Source of the DNA: Inquilinus sp. Marseille-Q2685
GTDB taxonomy: Bacteria; Pseudomonadota; Alphaproteobacteria; DSM-16000; Inquilinaceae
Length of the DNA: 64,000 nt
Assembly (NCBI RefSeq): GCF_916619195.1
Contig: NZ_CAKAKL010000009.1
Span: 186,001-250,000 of the forward strand
Direction: 5' to 3'
A model generated the notes under the pieces. That model had not been told where the DNA came from and searched no databases. It saw nothing but the letters and a program-made list of their open reading frames with translations. This document shows, in pieces, positions 1-10,103 of this stretch; positions within the stretch are counted from its first letter, which is position 1, and the number at the start of each line of letters is the position of its first letter. Both the position numbers and the translations under genes were made by a program.

Positions 1-1111
<1,111 letters not shown>

Positions 1112-1150
1112 CGAAAGGCTCCGGTTGCTGTCAGTTTTCGGCTGGCCGGT

Positions 1151-1160
1151 GTGCTAGCAC
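1151..1160. promoter_or_regulatory. 10-bp perfect palindrome in the fumC/nitrile hydratase divergent region
   Basis: GTGCTAGCAC is a perfect palindrome midway between the fumC start (1111) and the nitrile hydratase alpha start (1224). It could be an operator half-site pair, but no regulator gene is adjacent, so the function is unknown. Confidence 0.25.
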
Positions 1161-1223
1161 GAATGCGGGTGTGGGGGTAGGCTGGGTGATCCCATCCGGA
1201 TTCCGATGCGCGGAGCGAGGTCC

Positions 1224-1859
1224 ATGACCGCCCACGATCATCACGACCATGACCACGATCACGAGGGCAGCGCGCTGCCGCAGATCGCGCTGCGGGTGAA
1301 GGCGCTGGAATCGATCCTGGTCGAGAAGGGCTATGTCGACCCGGCCGCGCTCGACGTGCTGATCGAGACCTACGAGACCAGGATCGGCCCGCGCAACGGC
1401 GCCCGGGTGGTGGCGAAGGCCTGGGCCGACCCGGCCTATCGCGAGCGCCTCAGGGCCGATGCCAGTGCCGCGATCGCCGAGCTCGGCTTCATCGGCCGCC
1501 AGGGCGAACACATGGTCGCGGTCGAGAACACGCCGGACACCCACAACCTCGTCGTCTGCACCTTATGCTCCTGCTACCCCTGGCCGGTGCTGGGGCTGCC
1601 GCCGGTCTGGTACAAATCGGCTCCCTACCGTTCGCGCGCGGTGATCGACCCGCGCGGCGTGCTGGCCGATTTCGGCGTCGCCCTGCCGGCCGAGACCAGG
1701 ATCCGGGTCTGGGATTCGACCGCCGAGACCCGCTATCTGGTGATCCCGATGCGCCCGGCCGGCACCGAGGGCTGGGACGAGGAGGCGCTGGCCGGCCTCG
1801 TCACCCGCGACAGCATGATCGGCGCAGGGATCGCGCGTCAGCCGGAGGCCGCACGATGA
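1224..1859 (+). CDS. nthA: nitrile hydratase alpha subunit, cobalt type
   Basis: Metal-binding catalytic subunit of nitrile hydratase, which hydrates nitriles to amides in the cytoplasm as an alpha/beta heterodimer. The metal-claw motif CTLCSC is at residues about 112-117. Thr at the second position is the hallmark of the cobalt (non-corrin) form, whereas Fe enzymes have Ser. The 211-residue length is normal for the family. The N-terminus is very rich in alternating His/Asp (residues 4-13), which may bind metal. The start at 1224 is chosen because GGAGCGAGG lies just upstream; an in-frame ATG at 1206 has no comparable site. It overlaps the beta subunit by 4 nt (ATGA). Confidence 0.95.
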   Translation: MTAHDHHDHDHDHEGSALPQIALRVKALESILVEKGYVDPAALDVLIETYETRIGPRNGARVVAKAWADPAYRERLRADASAAIAELGFIGRQGEHMVAVENTPDTHNLVVCTLCSCYPWPVLGLPPVWYKSAPYRSRAVIDPRGVLADFGVALPAETRIRVWDSTAETRYLVIPMRPAGTEGWDEEALAGLVTRDSMIGAGIARQPEAAR

Positions 1860-2515
1860 ACGGCGCCCAGGATCTCGGCGGCATGATGGGCTTCGGGCCG
1901 GTGGTGCCGGAGCCGGAGGATGTCCGCTTCCATGCGGAGTGGGAGAAGCGGGCCCTGGCTGTCACCCTGGCCACGGGCGCCCTCGGGCATTGGAATATCG
2001 ACGCCAGCCGGCATGCGCGCGAGACGCTGCACCCGGCGGACTACCTGTCCTCCAGCTATTACGAGATCTGGACCAAGGGGCTGGAGAAGCTGCTGCAGGG
2101 CGCCGGCTTGGTCTCGGCGGAAGAGCTGAAGGCCGGGCGCGCGATCGACCCGCCGGTGCCGGGCCAGAAGGTGCTGCGCGCGGATCAGGTCGCCCCGGTG
2201 CTGGCGCGCGGCACCAACTACCAGCGGCCGGAAACGGCCCCGGCGCGCTTCGCCGCCGGTGACGCGGTGCGCACCCGCAACGAGCATCCCACCGGCCACA
2301 CCCGGCTGCCGCGCTACGCCCGCGGCAAGGCGGGCACGGTCGAGCGCGTGCACGGCGTCTTCGTGCTGCCCGACAGCAACGCCCATGGCCGCGGCGAGAG
2401 CCCGCAATGGCTCTACACCGTGCGCTTCGATGGGCGCGAGCTGTGGGGCGAGGCGGCGGACCCGACCCTGACCGTCTCGATCGACGCCTGGGAAGGCTAT
2501 CTTGAGCCGGCATGA
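1856..2515 (+). CDS. nthB: nitrile hydratase beta subunit
   Basis: Partner subunit of the nitrile hydratase heterodimer. It helps form the active-site channel and supplies the Arg residues that contact the oxidised Cys of the alpha metal centre. The protein is 219 residues and begins [16 protein letters not shown], the typical beta N-terminus. It ends in the SH3-like barrel with the [12 protein letters not shown] stretch characteristic of the family. Its ATG overlaps the alpha stop codon, so translation is probably coupled. The downstream accessory gene overlaps its 3' end by 14 nt. Confidence 0.95.
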   Translation: MNGAQDLGGMMGFGPVVPEPEDVRFHAEWEKRALAVTLATGALGHWNIDASRHARETLHPADYLSSSYYEIWTKGLEKLLQGAGLVSAEELKAGRAIDPPVPGQKVLRADQVAPVLARGTNYQRPETAPARFAAGDAVRTRNEHPTGHTRLPRYARGKAGTVERVHGVFVLPDSNAHGRGESPQWLYTVRFDGRELWGEAADPTLTVSIDAWEGYLEPA

Positions 2516-2888
2516 GGCGGTGATCGCGGCGCTGGACGGCACGGCGCCGCTGCCGCGCGACGCCGACGGGCCGGTCTTCGCCGAGCCCTGGCAGGCCCAG
2601 GCCTTCGCCATGGCGGTGGCGCTGCACCAGCGCGGCGTCTTCACCTGGCCGGAATGGGCGGCGGCGCTGGCGGCGGAGATCGCCCGCGCCCGGGCGGAAG
2701 GCGACCCGGATGACGGCAGCCGCTACTACGAGCACTGGCTGGCGGCGCTGGAGCGGCTGGTGCTGGCCAAGGGCGTCGCCGACGCCGAGGCGCTGGGCCG
2801 GCGCAAGGACGCCTGGGACCGCGCCGCCCGGGCCACGCCGCACGGCGCGCCGATCCTGCTGGAGAACGATCCGTTGCGCAGGATGTGA
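2502..2888 (+). CDS. nitrile hydratase accessory protein (activator, P14K-like)
   Basis: A 128-residue protein resembling the N-terminal half of nitrile hydratase beta, with features such as FAEPWQAQAFAMAVALHQRGVFTWPEWAAAL split over a helical region. In cobalt-type systems such small beta-like proteins escort the alpha subunit and insert cobalt by subunit swapping. The TTG start at 2502 lies inside the 3' end of the beta gene; no ATG gives a full-length product, so TTG is the best start. It is the last gene of the three-gene operon and converges on a small coiled-coil gene. No amidase or cobalt transporter gene is adjacent. Confidence 0.88.
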   Translation: MSRHEAVIAALDGTAPLPRDADGPVFAEPWQAQAFAMAVALHQRGVFTWPEWAAALAAEIARARAEGDPDDGSRYYEHWLAALERLVLAKGVADAEALGRRKDAWDRAARATPHGAPILLENDPLRRM

Positions 2889-2913
2889 ACGTCGGTCCGA
2901 ACGAGGGAGCGAC

Positions 2914-3159
2914 CTATACCTGGACGAGATCCAGCCGCTTCTCGATGCGATCCAACCGGGTCTCGATCCGGTCGATTCGGGCGGACTGGCCGGCGAAATC
3001 GGCGAGAAGCCCGGCCACGGCGGCATGAAGCCCGGCCACCTGGGTTCCGAGCGACGTCATCCGGCGCTTGAGATCGGCGACGTCCTCGGTCAGACGATTG
3101 ACGTTCTCGTCGATCTGCCGGAGATAGCGCAGGATGAGGCTATCGGGTTCGTCGCTCAT
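2914..3159 (-). CDS. small coiled-coil protein of unknown function
   Basis: An 81-residue protein starting MSDEPDSLILRYLRQIDENV. Almost the whole chain is heptad-like: RLTEDVADLKRRMTSL in the first half and a repeated RIDRIETRLDRIEKRLD segment near the end, which predicts a coiled coil. There is no signal peptide or catalytic motif. Similar short proteins of the form LRQIDxNVxRLxEDVxDLK are common in alphaproteobacteria, often alone or beside toxin-like genes. It stands between the nitrile hydratase operon (convergent) and a RidA gene (divergent). Function unknown. Confidence 0.7.
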   Translation of the reverse strand: MSDEPDSLILRYLRQIDENVNRLTEDVADLKRRMTSLGTQVAGLHAAVAGLLADFAGQSARIDRIETRLDRIEKRLDLVQV

Positions 3160-3243
3160 CCCGTCAATGTGGCGATGGCGGCGTGGAAAGTCCACATCCG
3201 GGCCGGTCGCCTGCAGGCCCACCCAGCGACATCGGGGAACACC

Positions 3244-3630
3244 ATGACCATCCAGCTGCACAACCCAGCCGGCGTCGCCGCGCCGTTCTCCCGCTACAGC
3301 CACGGCGCCTCGGCCCCGGCCGGCGCCCGCTGGCTGCACATCTCCGGCCAGGTCGGCGCCACGCCGGACGGCACTATCCCCGACGATGCGGAACGCCAGA
3401 TGGAGCTGGCCTGGGACAACCTGCTCGCCGTGCTGGCCGATGCCGGCATGACCGTGACCGACCTGGTCAAGGTCGACGGCTTCATCACCCGGCCGGACCT
3501 GGTGCCCCTCTATCGCACGGTGCGCGAGCGGCGCCTGGCCGGGCACGCCACCGCCTCGACCCTGGTGGTCGTCGCCGGCTTGGTGGCGCCCAGCCTGCTG
3601 GTCGAGATCCAGGCGGTCGCGGCGCGTTAG
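3244..3630 (+). CDS. RidA (YjgF/YER057c/UK114) family protein
   Basis: A 128-residue trimeric Rid-type protein with the family N-terminus PFSRYSHG and the C-terminal LLVEIQAVAA. Classical RidA hydrolyses reactive enamines and imines released by PLP enzymes and needs an Arg (E. coli R105) in a PARSxVEV-like strand. Here that strand reads ATASTLVVV, so the Arg is missing and the canonical deaminase activity is doubtful. It may belong to another Rid subfamily. A paralogue with the same substitution lies at 57548-57949. It is convergent with purK, with only a few bases between the stop codons. Confidence 0.88.
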   Translation: MTIQLHNPAGVAAPFSRYSHGASAPAGARWLHISGQVGATPDGTIPDDAERQMELAWDNLLAVLADAGMTVTDLVKVDGFITRPDLVPLYRTVRERRLAGHATASTLVVVAGLVAPSLLVEIQAVAAR

Positions 3631-3640
3631 GTAGTCTCTC

Positions 3641-4729
3641 TCAGTCCTTCGGCAGCAGCCGGTTGACGTGGCCCATCTTGCGGCCCGGGCGCGGGGCGCC
3701 CTTGCCGTAGAGATGCAGCCTGGCGCCAGGCTCGGCCAGGAAGTCCGGCCAGCGCAGCACGTCGTCGCCGATCAGGTTCTGCATCACTGCGTCGGAATGG
3801 CGGTCGGTCGACCCCAGCTTCAGGCCGCAGACGGCGCGGACCAGCTGCTCGAACTGGTCGCAGGCGCAGGCGTCCTGGGTCCAGTGGCCGGAATTGTGCG
3901 GCCGCGGCGCCAGCTCGTTGACCAGGAGGCCGCCGTCGCGCGCCTCGAACAGCTCGACGGCCAGCAGGCCGACCATGTCCAGCGCCGTGATCAGCGTCCG
4001 GGCGATCTCCTCCGCCTCCGCGGCGCGTTCCGGCGCCAGGTCGGGGGCGGGGGCGATCGTCTCCGACAGGATGTGGTCGCGGTGCCGGTTCTCGACCGCG
4101 GGGTAGCACACCACCGATCCGTCGACGCCGCGGGCGGCGATCACCGACAGCTCGCGGGCGAAGTCGACGAAGCCCTCGAGGATGGCCGGCCGGCCGCCCA
4201 GCCTGTCCCAGGCCGCAGCGGCGTCGCCGGGATCGCGGATCACCGCCTGGCCCTTGCCGTCATAGCCCTCGCGACGGGTCTTCAGCACCGACGGCGTGCC
4301 GATCGCGGCCACCGCCGCCGCCAGCTCCTCGGCCGAGCCCACGGCCCGCCAGGGCGCGGTGCCGATGCCGTGCCGGTTGCAGAAATCCTTCTCCGCCACC
4401 CGGTCCTGGCACACCGCCAACCCGTCCGGCCCCGGCCGCACCGGCACGCGGGCGGCCAGGTGCAGCACGGTCTCGTAGGGGATGTTCTCGAACTCGTAGG
4501 TGACGACGTCGACCTGGGCGGCGAAGGCGTCCAGCGCCGCGTGGTCGGTGTAGGAGGACAGGGTCGACCGGTCGGTCACCTGGGCGCAGGGGCTGTCCGG
4601 GTCCGGGCACAGCACATGGGTGCGGTAGCCGAGGCGGGCGGCGGCGAGCGCGGTCATGCGGCCCAGCTGGCCGCCGCCGAGCATGCCGATGACGCTGCCC
4701 GGAGGGAGGGGAGAAACGGTGCTGCTCAT
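3641..4729 (-). CDS. purK: N5-carboxyaminoimidazole ribonucleotide synthase
   Basis: ATP-grasp enzyme of de novo purine synthesis that carboxylates AIR with bicarbonate to N5-CAIR, which PurE then rearranges. It is 362 residues, with the N-terminal [11 protein letters not shown] nucleotide-fold motif, the central ATP-grasp segment [12 protein letters not shown] and the C-terminal [14 protein letters not shown] signature, all expected for PurK. Its ATG overlaps the purE stop by 4 nt, so the two are co-transcribed and probably translationally coupled. Confidence 0.96.
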   Translation of the reverse strand: MSSTVSPLPPGSVIGMLGGGQLGRMTALAAARLGYRTHVLCPDPDSPCAQVTDRSTLSSYTDHAALDAFAAQVDVVTYEFENIPYETVLHLAARVPVRPGPDGLAVCQDRVAEKDFCNRHGIGTAPWRAVGSAEELAAAVAAIGTPSVLKTRREGYDGKGQAVIRDPGDAAAAWDRLGGRPAILEGFVDFARELSVIAARGVDGSVVCYPAVENRHRDHILSETIAPAPDLAPERAAEAEEIARTLITALDMVGLLAVELFEARDGGLLVNELAPRPHNSGHWTQDACACDQFEQLVRAVCGLKLGSTDRHSDAVMQNLIGDDVLRWPDFLAEPGARLHLYGKGAPRPGRKMGHVNRLLPKD

Positions 4730-5226
4730 TCGTCCTTCGGGTGCTCGGCCACGGCCTCGGTCTGGCGCTGGCGCCAGGCGTCCAGGGCATCGGCGACAGC
4801 CGGGTCGCCCAGCGCCAGGATCGCGGCGGCCAGCAGCGCCGCGTTGATCGCCCCGGCCCGGCCGATCGCCAGCGTGCCGACCGGGACGCCGCCCGGCATC
4901 TGCACGATCGACAGCAGGCTGTCCATGCCCTTCAGCGCCTTGCTCTCGACCGGCACGCCCAGCACCGGCAGCGGCGTCATCGCCGCCGCCATGCCCGGCA
5001 GATGGGCGGCGCCGCCGGCGCCGGCGATGATCACCTTGACCCCGCGGCCCCGCGCCTCGCGGGCGAAGTCGTACAGCCGCTCCGGCGTGCGGTGGGCCGA
5101 GACGATGCGCGCCTCATGGCCGATGCCGAGCAGCGATAGCGTCTCCGCGGCGTGGCGCATGGTCTCCCAGTCGGACTGGCTGCCCATGATGATCGCCACG
5201 GGCGGCGCGGCGGCGGGTTCGGCCAT
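4726..5226 (-). CDS. purE: N5-carboxyaminoimidazole ribonucleotide mutase
   Basis: Class I PurE, which converts N5-CAIR to 4-carboxy-AIR in purine synthesis. The motif [12 protein letters not shown] near the N-terminus and SAHRTPERL and [11 protein letters not shown] further on are diagnostic. With the ATG at 5226 the protein is 166 residues, the usual size. A GTG at 5256 would add ten residues of no family resemblance and is less likely. It is the middle gene of a DUF465-purE-purK run on the minus strand, an order often seen in alphaproteobacteria. Confidence 0.95.
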   Translation of the reverse strand: MAEPAAAPPVAIIMGSQSDWETMRHAAETLSLLGIGHEARIVSAHRTPERLYDFAREARGRGVKVIIAGAGGAAHLPGMAAAMTPLPVLGVPVESKALKGMDSLLSIVQMPGGVPVGTLAIGRAGAINAALLAAAILALGDPAVADALDAWRQRQTEAVAEHPKDE

Positions 5227-5261
5227 CGGTCGGAAGATCCTCGGGGTTGCGGGCACGCCCG

Positions 5262-5462
5262 TCAGGCGATGATGTCGGGCAGCAACTTGCTCTCGATCAT
5301 CGAGATCTGATCCTTGAGCAGCAGCTTGCGCTTCTTCAGGCGCTGGATCTGAAGCTGGTTGACGGGGCCATCCGCGGTCAGCCGGTCGATGATCTCGTCG
5401 AGGTCGCGGTGCTCGACCCGCAATGCGGCCAGCTTCTCCTGCATCGACTCGATGTCGATCAT
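5262..5462 (-). CDS. YdcH/DUF465 family small protein
   Basis: A 66-residue, highly charged helical protein starting [25 protein letters not shown], with the family core [19 protein letters not shown]465 proteins form short coiled-coil hairpins and have no established biochemical role. It lies 35 bp upstream of purE on the same strand, so it is probably the first gene of the purEK transcript. A second member of the family occurs at 10104-10271. Confidence 0.88.
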   Translation of the reverse strand: MIDIESMQEKLAALRVEHRDLDEIIDRLTADGPVNQLQIQRLKKRKLLLKDQISMIESKLLPDIIA

Positions 5463-5636
5463 TCCCTCAAACGGCCTTTCCTGCGGGTCCCGGCTTCAAC
5501 GGCGCCCGATCATAGCAAAGGGAGCGGCCCGACCGGAACGCGTTTGACGCGGGGGAGGGGCGCATCCGGCTCTTACAGCACCGGGCGCTTCCCGGTACAA
5601 GGGGGAACTGCAACGGAAGCGGGAACGAAGCACGGC

Positions 5637-6719
5637 ATGGCGGGAGAGAAGCGCATCGGGATTCTGACCAGCGGCGGCGACTGCGCCGGCCTCAACGCGG
5701 TGATCCGCGCGGCGGTGTGCCGGGCCGACGGCCTGGGCTGGACCGTGATCGGGATCAAGGAGGGCACCTCCGGCCTGCTGGCCCGGCCGCTGCGCTACGA
5801 GGTGCTGACGCCGGACAAGATGACGACCGCGGTGATGCGCCAGGGCGGCACCATCCTCGGCACCACCAACAAGGGCGACCCCTTCGCCTTCCCGATGTCC
5901 GACGGCACGCTGAAGGACCGGTCGGTCGAGATCGTCGGCGGCTATCACGAGCTCGGCCTCGACGCGCTGATCGGCGTCGGCGGCGACGGCAGCCATTCGA
6001 TCCTGCGGCGCCTGGCCCAGCAGGGCGGGTTCAACTATGTCGGCATCCCGAAGACGATCGACAATGATGTCGGGCTGACCGAGGTCTCGGTCGGCTTCGA
6101 CACCGCGGTGGCGGTGGCGACCGAGGCGCTGGACCGGCTGCAGCCGACCGCCGCCAGCCACGCCCGGGTGATGGTGCTGGAGGTGATGGGCCGCGACGCC
6201 GGCCACATCGCGCTGGCGGCGGGCATCGCCGGCGGCGCCGACGTCATCCTGATCCCGGAGATCCCGTTCTCGATCGATTCCGTGGCGCAGAAGATCCGCG
6301 AGGTGCGCAAGACCGGCCGCAACTTCGCGCTGGTGGTGGTGTCCGAGGCGGTGAAGACGGCCGACGGCACCAAGGTGCACAAGGAGTATCACGGCGGCGA
6401 GAAGCGCTTCGGCGGCATCGGCGACTACGTCGCCTTCAAGATCGCCGACACCACGGGGGCGGAGACGCGGGTGACGGTGCTGGGCCATGTCCAGCGCGGC
6501 TCGATGCCCAGCTGGCGCGACCGGCTGATCGCCTCGGCCTTCGGCGCCCATGCCGTCGACCTGATCGCCGAGGGCAAGTTCGACCGCATGGTCGCCTGGT
6601 CCGACCGGCGGGTGATCGACGTGCCGCTGCAGGAGGCGATCGCGGAGTACCAGGACGTCAAGCGGGACGACCCGTTGGTCCGGACGGCCCGGGCGCTGGG
6701 GATCTGCCTGGGGGATTGA
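5637..6719 (+). CDS. pfkA: 6-phosphofructokinase, PPi-clade type with ATP-type residues
   Basis: Phosphorylates fructose 6-phosphate in glycolysis. It is 360 residues with ILTSGGDCAGLNAVIR (phosphate loop), GVGGDGS, PKTIDNDV, the catalytic TIDND Asp and MGRDAGHIA. Family knowledge: Gly in GGDGS (E. coli position 104) predicts ATP use, whereas Lys in PKTIDND (position 124) is typical of PPi-dependent enzymes. This mixed pattern is found in group III ATP enzymes, so ATP is the likelier donor, but this is an inference. The ATG at 5637 is the start because translation upstream has no family match. Its promoter region faces the DUF465-purEK unit. Confidence 0.93.
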   Translation: MAGEKRIGILTSGGDCAGLNAVIRAAVCRADGLGWTVIGIKEGTSGLLARPLRYEVLTPDKMTTAVMRQGGTILGTTNKGDPFAFPMSDGTLKDRSVEIVGGYHELGLDALIGVGGDGSHSILRRLAQQGGFNYVGIPKTIDNDVGLTEVSVGFDTAVAVATEALDRLQPTAASHARVMVLEVMGRDAGHIALAAGIAGGADVILIPEIPFSIDSVAQKIREVRKTGRNFALVVVSEAVKTADGTKVHKEYHGGEKRFGGIGDYVAFKIADTTGAETRVTVLGHVQRGSMPSWRDRLIASAFGAHAVDLIAEGKFDRMVAWSDRRVIDVPLQEAIAEYQDVKRDDPLVRTARALGICLGD

Positions 6720-7124
6720 GGCGAGGCCGATCGATCCCCGATGGGGCCTTCCAACAATAACTGAATCAGAAACTGTCATGCCCGGGCTTGACCCGGGCAT
6801 CCAGAGAACGTCGACATCTTCTGGATTGCCGGGTCAAGCCCGGCAATGACAATAAAGAAATTATATTTGCTGGATCCCTTATTCTCAGGCGTAAGTCTTC
6901 AGGCGCCCCACGGCCTATTGCAGCGGCTCGATCCCGTCATTATTGGCGATCCGCTGCCGGGCCGCCGCGATCGTGTCCAGGATGCCCGAATGGCGTCCCA
7001 CCGCCTTCTGGGCCGCAGAAACCTCGCTCTCAAGCTGAGCGGACCACTGATGGCCAGGCCCCTGCGGGGCTCGCCATGACGAAGAAAGGCCGGAGAGTCG
7101 ATTTCAAGGGCCACTGGATTGAGC
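6720..7124. other. 405-bp intergenic region with a palindromic repeat and a possible gene remnant
   Basis: The gap after pfkA holds the 78-bp palindrome at 6774-6851, then an AT-richer stretch. On the minus strand, between about 7095 and 6918, an open frame without an ATG ends in a peptide reading KAVGRHSGILDTIAAARQRI then a stop. It looks protein-like but is short and has no start, so it may be the tail of a decayed gene. Around 7045-7085 there is a GC-rich segment resembling dispersed alphaproteobacterial repeats. No RNA gene was recognised. Confidence 0.5.
6774..6851. repeat. 78-bp palindromic repeat, copy 1
   Basis: Imperfect inverted repeat whose arms are TGTCATGCCCGGGCTTGACC... and its mirror GGTCAAGCCCGGCAATGACA, centred on a GTCGAC. 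A second copy of identical length lies at 57960-58037. As RNA it would form a long hairpin just after pfkA and could act as a terminator or mRNA stabiliser. Similar REP-like palindromes are widespread in alphaproteobacteria. Confidence 0.85.
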
Positions 7125-7847
7125 CTAATCCAGCACCCGCGCCGCGTCGCCGACCCGGATCTCGCCCGGGGTCTCGACCGTGCACAGCACGCCGAAATGG
7201 GTGGCGTTGCGCTTGGTCACCGCCATCAGCACCGCGGGGTCGAGCGGCAGGTCGCCCTGGGCGATGGTGGTGAAGGCGCAGCGCACGCAGGGCTCGACGA
7301 TGCGGAGGCGCACGTCGCCGACCAACACCGCCCGGCCGATCCAGCCGGTCTCGGCGAAACCCTCCGCCCCCGGCAGGTCGAGCACCAGGTTCGGCCGGAA
7401 CCGGCGCTCGTCGATGGCGCTGTCCGGCAGGATCTCCCGCAGCGCGTCGAGCGACGCGGTGGTGACCAGATGGATCGGATGGCGCTCGTAGCGCGGCTTG
7501 AGCGGCCCGGACGTCGCGCCCTCGGCCGCGTCGGCGCCGTGCGGGCGCAGCATCACCGCGAAGCCGAAATGCGCGGCCAGGGCGTCGCCGGCAGCCTCGG
7601 CCGGCAGGCTGCTGCCGTCCGGGAAGTCGAGCCGCAGCCCGTCTTTGGCGCTGCGGGCCTGGATCTGCGGCGCCGGGCGCCAGCGGCGCTTGGTCTCGGG
7701 AAAGGCGGTCTCACCGCTGCCCCGGTCGGCCAGGCCCCAGGCCCGGTCGCCGGCCAAGCCGGTCGCATCGACGCTGCAGGCCTCCAGGCGCTCGCCGCCG
7801 AGCGAGCTGACCGGATAGCGCCACAGCGCCGCGACCCGTCCGTCCAT
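7125..7847 (-). CDS. MOSC domain-containing protein
   Basis: A 240-residue protein with the MOSC N-terminal beta-barrel (MDGRVAALWRYPVSSLGGE) followed by a MOSC domain. The conserved Cys lies in EPCVRC (residues about 187-190), with upstream RFRPNLVLD. MOSC proteins carry sulfur or bind molybdenum cofactor (MOCOS C-terminus, YiiM, mARC-type amidoxime reductases). The exact substrate cannot be told; YcbX/mARC-like N-hydroxylated compound reduction is possible. It is the third gene behind acetoacetate decarboxylase and patatin on the minus strand, separated by about 70 bp, so it may have its own promoter. Confidence 0.85.
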   Translation of the reverse strand: MDGRVAALWRYPVSSLGGERLEACSVDATGLAGDRAWGLADRGSGETAFPETKRRWRPAPQIQARSAKDGLRLDFPDGSSLPAEAAGDALAAHFGFAVMLRPHGADAAEGATSGPLKPRYERHPIHLVTTASLDALREILPDSAIDERRFRPNLVLDLPGAEGFAETGWIGRAVLVGDVRLRIVEPCVRCAFTTIAQGDLPLDPAVLMAVTKRNATHFGVLCTVETPGEIRVGDAARVLD

Positions 7848-7916
7848 CGCATCCCCCTGCCGTCCGCCCCGGCATTATCGCGAATGCCGAGATGTCCGCA
7901 ATCGGGTGCGCAGCCG

Positions 7917-9098
7917 CTACCGATCCTGCCGGTGCACGTCGTGGGTAACGACGCCGACCTCGGGCGCCGGCCGGTCCAGCCGGCGCGGATCGGCCAAAGT
8001 GCGGCGGATGTCGTCGAGCCCGCTCTGCCAATGCTCGCGCATCGCGTCCAGGCCGAACTCGTAGTCCTTGGAATGGCCTTCATAGGCCTTCGACTGATAG
8101 ATCAGGTGGACGATGTTGTAGGCGCGGTGGCAGGCCAGTTCGGCGATCGCCTGCATCTCCGGGTCCTTTTTGGCCTCTTCCGGCAGCCTCTCCATCACCC
8201 GCTGCAGCGCCTGCCGCATCCGCTGCATCTGCAGCATGTAGGCGGTGATGGCGCGGGTGCGGCTGGAATACTGGATGTCCTTCTGCCGGCTGTTCACCTC
8301 CATCAGGTCGTCCGGCAGCCGGCCCTTGGCCGACCACAGATCGACCTGGAAGGCCAGGGTGTCGCGCCGCGGCTCGGTCGACAGCACATAGGACAGGGGC
8401 GTGTTCGAGACCACGCCGCCGTCCCAGTAGAACTCGCCGTCAATCTCGATCGCCGGGAAGCCGGGCGGCAGGGCGCCGGAGGCCATGAAATGCTCCGGCC
8501 CCAGCCTCCGCTCGGTCGTGTCGAAATAGACGAAGTTGCCGCTGCGGACATTGACCGCGCCGACGCTGACCCGGATTTCGCCGGAGTTCAGCCGGTCGAA
8601 ATCGACCAGTTCCCGCAGGGTGTCGCGCAGCGGGCTGGTGTCGTAGAAGCTGGTGGCGGCATCGCCGGCGAAGGGCGACAGGAAGGGGGGCGGGAAGCGC
8701 GGCTTGAAGAAGCCGGGCTGGCCCTGGAACAGCGCCCGCATCGCCGCGGCGGCATTGTGCACCGAGCGCGTGTCGAAGGCGAAGGGCAGCGCCTCCGCCA
8801 GGCCCTCGCTCGCCGGCCATTCCACCGGGGCGGCGCAGATCGTCTCCCAGAACTCGCGCAGGCGGTCGACCCGCTGGGATTCGGGCGATCCCGCGATCAC
8901 CGCGGTGTTGAGCGCGCCGATCGAGATGCCGGCCAGCCAGGTCGGGCGGATCCCGGCCTCGTGCAGCCCCTCATAGACCCCGGCCTGGTAGGCGCCGAGC
9001 GCGCCGCCGCCCTGCAGCACCAGGGCGACGACATCGTAGGGCGGGACCTCGATCTGTCCCGGGGCGCTGCGCGCCTGCTTCCGTTTCACGCCACGCAT
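7917..9098 (-). CDS. patatin-like phospholipase with DUF3734-type C-terminus
   Basis: A 393-residue serine acyl hydrolase. The oxyanion motif GGGALGAYQAGV is at about residues 30-41, the nucleophile elbow GISIG (Ser59) follows, and the Asp of the catalytic dyad is in WDGG (Asp226). The C-terminal helical region with repeated Arg/Gln fits DUF3734. No signal peptide is seen, so it acts in the cytoplasm or at the inner membrane. It lies 22 bp downstream of acetoacetate decarboxylase. Patatin, acetoacetate decarboxylase and 3-hydroxybutyrate dehydrogenase genes are often neighbours in proteobacteria, which suggests a role in storage lipid or ketone-body turnover. Confidence 0.92.
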   Translation of the reverse strand: MRGVKRKQARSAPGQIEVPPYDVVALVLQGGGALGAYQAGVYEGLHEAGIRPTWLAGISIGALNTAVIAGSPESQRVDRLREFWETICAAPVEWPASEGLAEALPFAFDTRSVHNAAAAMRALFQGQPGFFKPRFPPPFLSPFAGDAATSFYDTSPLRDTLRELVDFDRLNSGEIRVSVGAVNVRSGNFVYFDTTERRLGPEHFMASGALPPGFPAIEIDGEFYWDGGVVSNTPLSYVLSTEPRRDTLAFQVDLWSAKGRLPDDLMEVNSRQKDIQYSSRTRAITAYMLQMQRMRQALQRVMERLPEEAKKDPEMQAIAELACHRAYNIVHLIYQSKAYEGHSKDYEFGLDAMREHWQSGLDDIRRTLADPRRLDRPAPEVGVVTHDVHRQDR

Positions 9099-9120
9099 TC
9101 AGGGTTCTCCTCCCGCCGGG

Positions 9121-9858
9121 TCAGGCGAGGTAGTCGTGAACGACGGTGCCGAGGCCGAGCGTCAGGTCGGCGACCAGATGCTTGGCCGACAGCACCTCCA
9201 GCACCGGCAGCTCGGCGACGGGGGCCAAGGCGTGCGGGTACAGGTCCAGCGCCGCCGGGCCGGTCCAGGCGCCCTTCACGGTCACGTCCTCGAGATAGTA
9301 GCGCACCAGCTCGCAGATCCGCGGGCTGCCGTCGACATGCGGGATGATCTTGAGCAGGAAGTTCGGCGCGCCCAGCCCCCTGGCCTCGGCGGCGAGGTCC
9401 AGGGTGCGGTGCTTGTAGCCCATGGTGCCGATGGCGATGCGGATCGAGCCGTAATTCAGCGTGCCGACCAGCGTGTCGGTCTCGACCGCGAGCGTCGGCT
9501 GCGCCAGCTTCTTCGGGAAGCCCCACAGCTCGCGCCCGCCGGCGATCGGCGGGTGGTCGTTCAGGAACATCTGGTGGGTGTAGCCGCCGGTCTGCCCCTG
9601 CCAGCGCACCGGGATCACTTGGCCGCTCTCGGTGTAGTCGCCGAAGCCGGTCGAATCCGGCATGCGGATGAACTCGTAATTCACCACCGGCTCGATGATC
9701 TCCAGCGGCTCCGGCACCACCCGGCGCAGCGCCTCCGGATCGGTGCGGTAGCGGATGATGAAGTACTGGCGGTCGACGAAGCGGTAGGGCCCGGGCGGGA
9801 AGGCCGGGCTGGTCAGCGGCATGGCGAAGGCGGTCCGCCGCACGGTCTCGCGATCCAT
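9121..9858 (-). CDS. adc: acetoacetate decarboxylase
   Basis: Decarboxylates acetoacetate to acetone and CO2 through a Schiff base on Lys. The 245-residue protein carries the family motif [10 protein letters not shown]. One of the two adjacent lysines (residues 116-117) corresponds to the catalytic Lys115 of the clostridial enzyme, whose pKa is lowered by its neighbour. Other conserved parts are [21 protein letters not shown] and LPVLEVL. It is the first gene of a minus-strand operon with patatin. A related family of ADC-like proteins has other aldolase-type activities, so acetone production is not certain. Confidence 0.9.
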   Translation of the reverse strand: MDRETVRRTAFAMPLTSPAFPPGPYRFVDRQYFIIRYRTDPEALRRVVPEPLEIIEPVVNYEFIRMPDSTGFGDYTESGQVIPVRWQGQTGGYTHQMFLNDHPPIAGGRELWGFPKKLAQPTLAVETDTLVGTLNYGSIRIAIGTMGYKHRTLDLAAEARGLGAPNFLLKIIPHVDGSPRICELVRYYLEDVTVKGAWTGPAALDLYPHALAPVAELPVLEVLSAKHLVADLTLGLGTVVHDYLA

Positions 9859-10018
9859 TTGCGCTGCATCCTCGCTGTTGTGCGCTGCACAAGACTAGCC
9901 GAGCGAAGCGGCAGAAGGAGTCGGAAACCGTCGCGTTAAGGAAATTCACGTCCGCAATGCGGCCGATCGGGGCGGGGCGACCGATTGTCCTGCGTCCGCG
10001 ACAGGAATAGAAGCCTCG

Positions 10019-10049
10019 TTGACTTGCAACCGCCATCGGCGCGTAACAT
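10019..10049 (+). promoter_or_regulatory. possible sigma70-type promoter for the small YdcH gene
   Basis: TTGACT (10019-10024) and TAACAT (10044-10049) resemble -35 and -10 boxes and point to the gene starting at 10104. The 19-bp spacing is longer than ideal, so the assignment is tentative. Confidence 0.35.
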
Positions 10050-10103
10050 ATGGGAAAAAGGAGGGGCTGAACCACTGTCCAGCTTTCAACAGAGGAGCGA
10101 GAG

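Noticed and set aside
6899-7114. 71-codon minus-strand frame after pfkA
   Set aside because: Its ATG-initiated frame gives an Arg/Pro-rich product without features; another frame there looks more protein-like but has no start codon.
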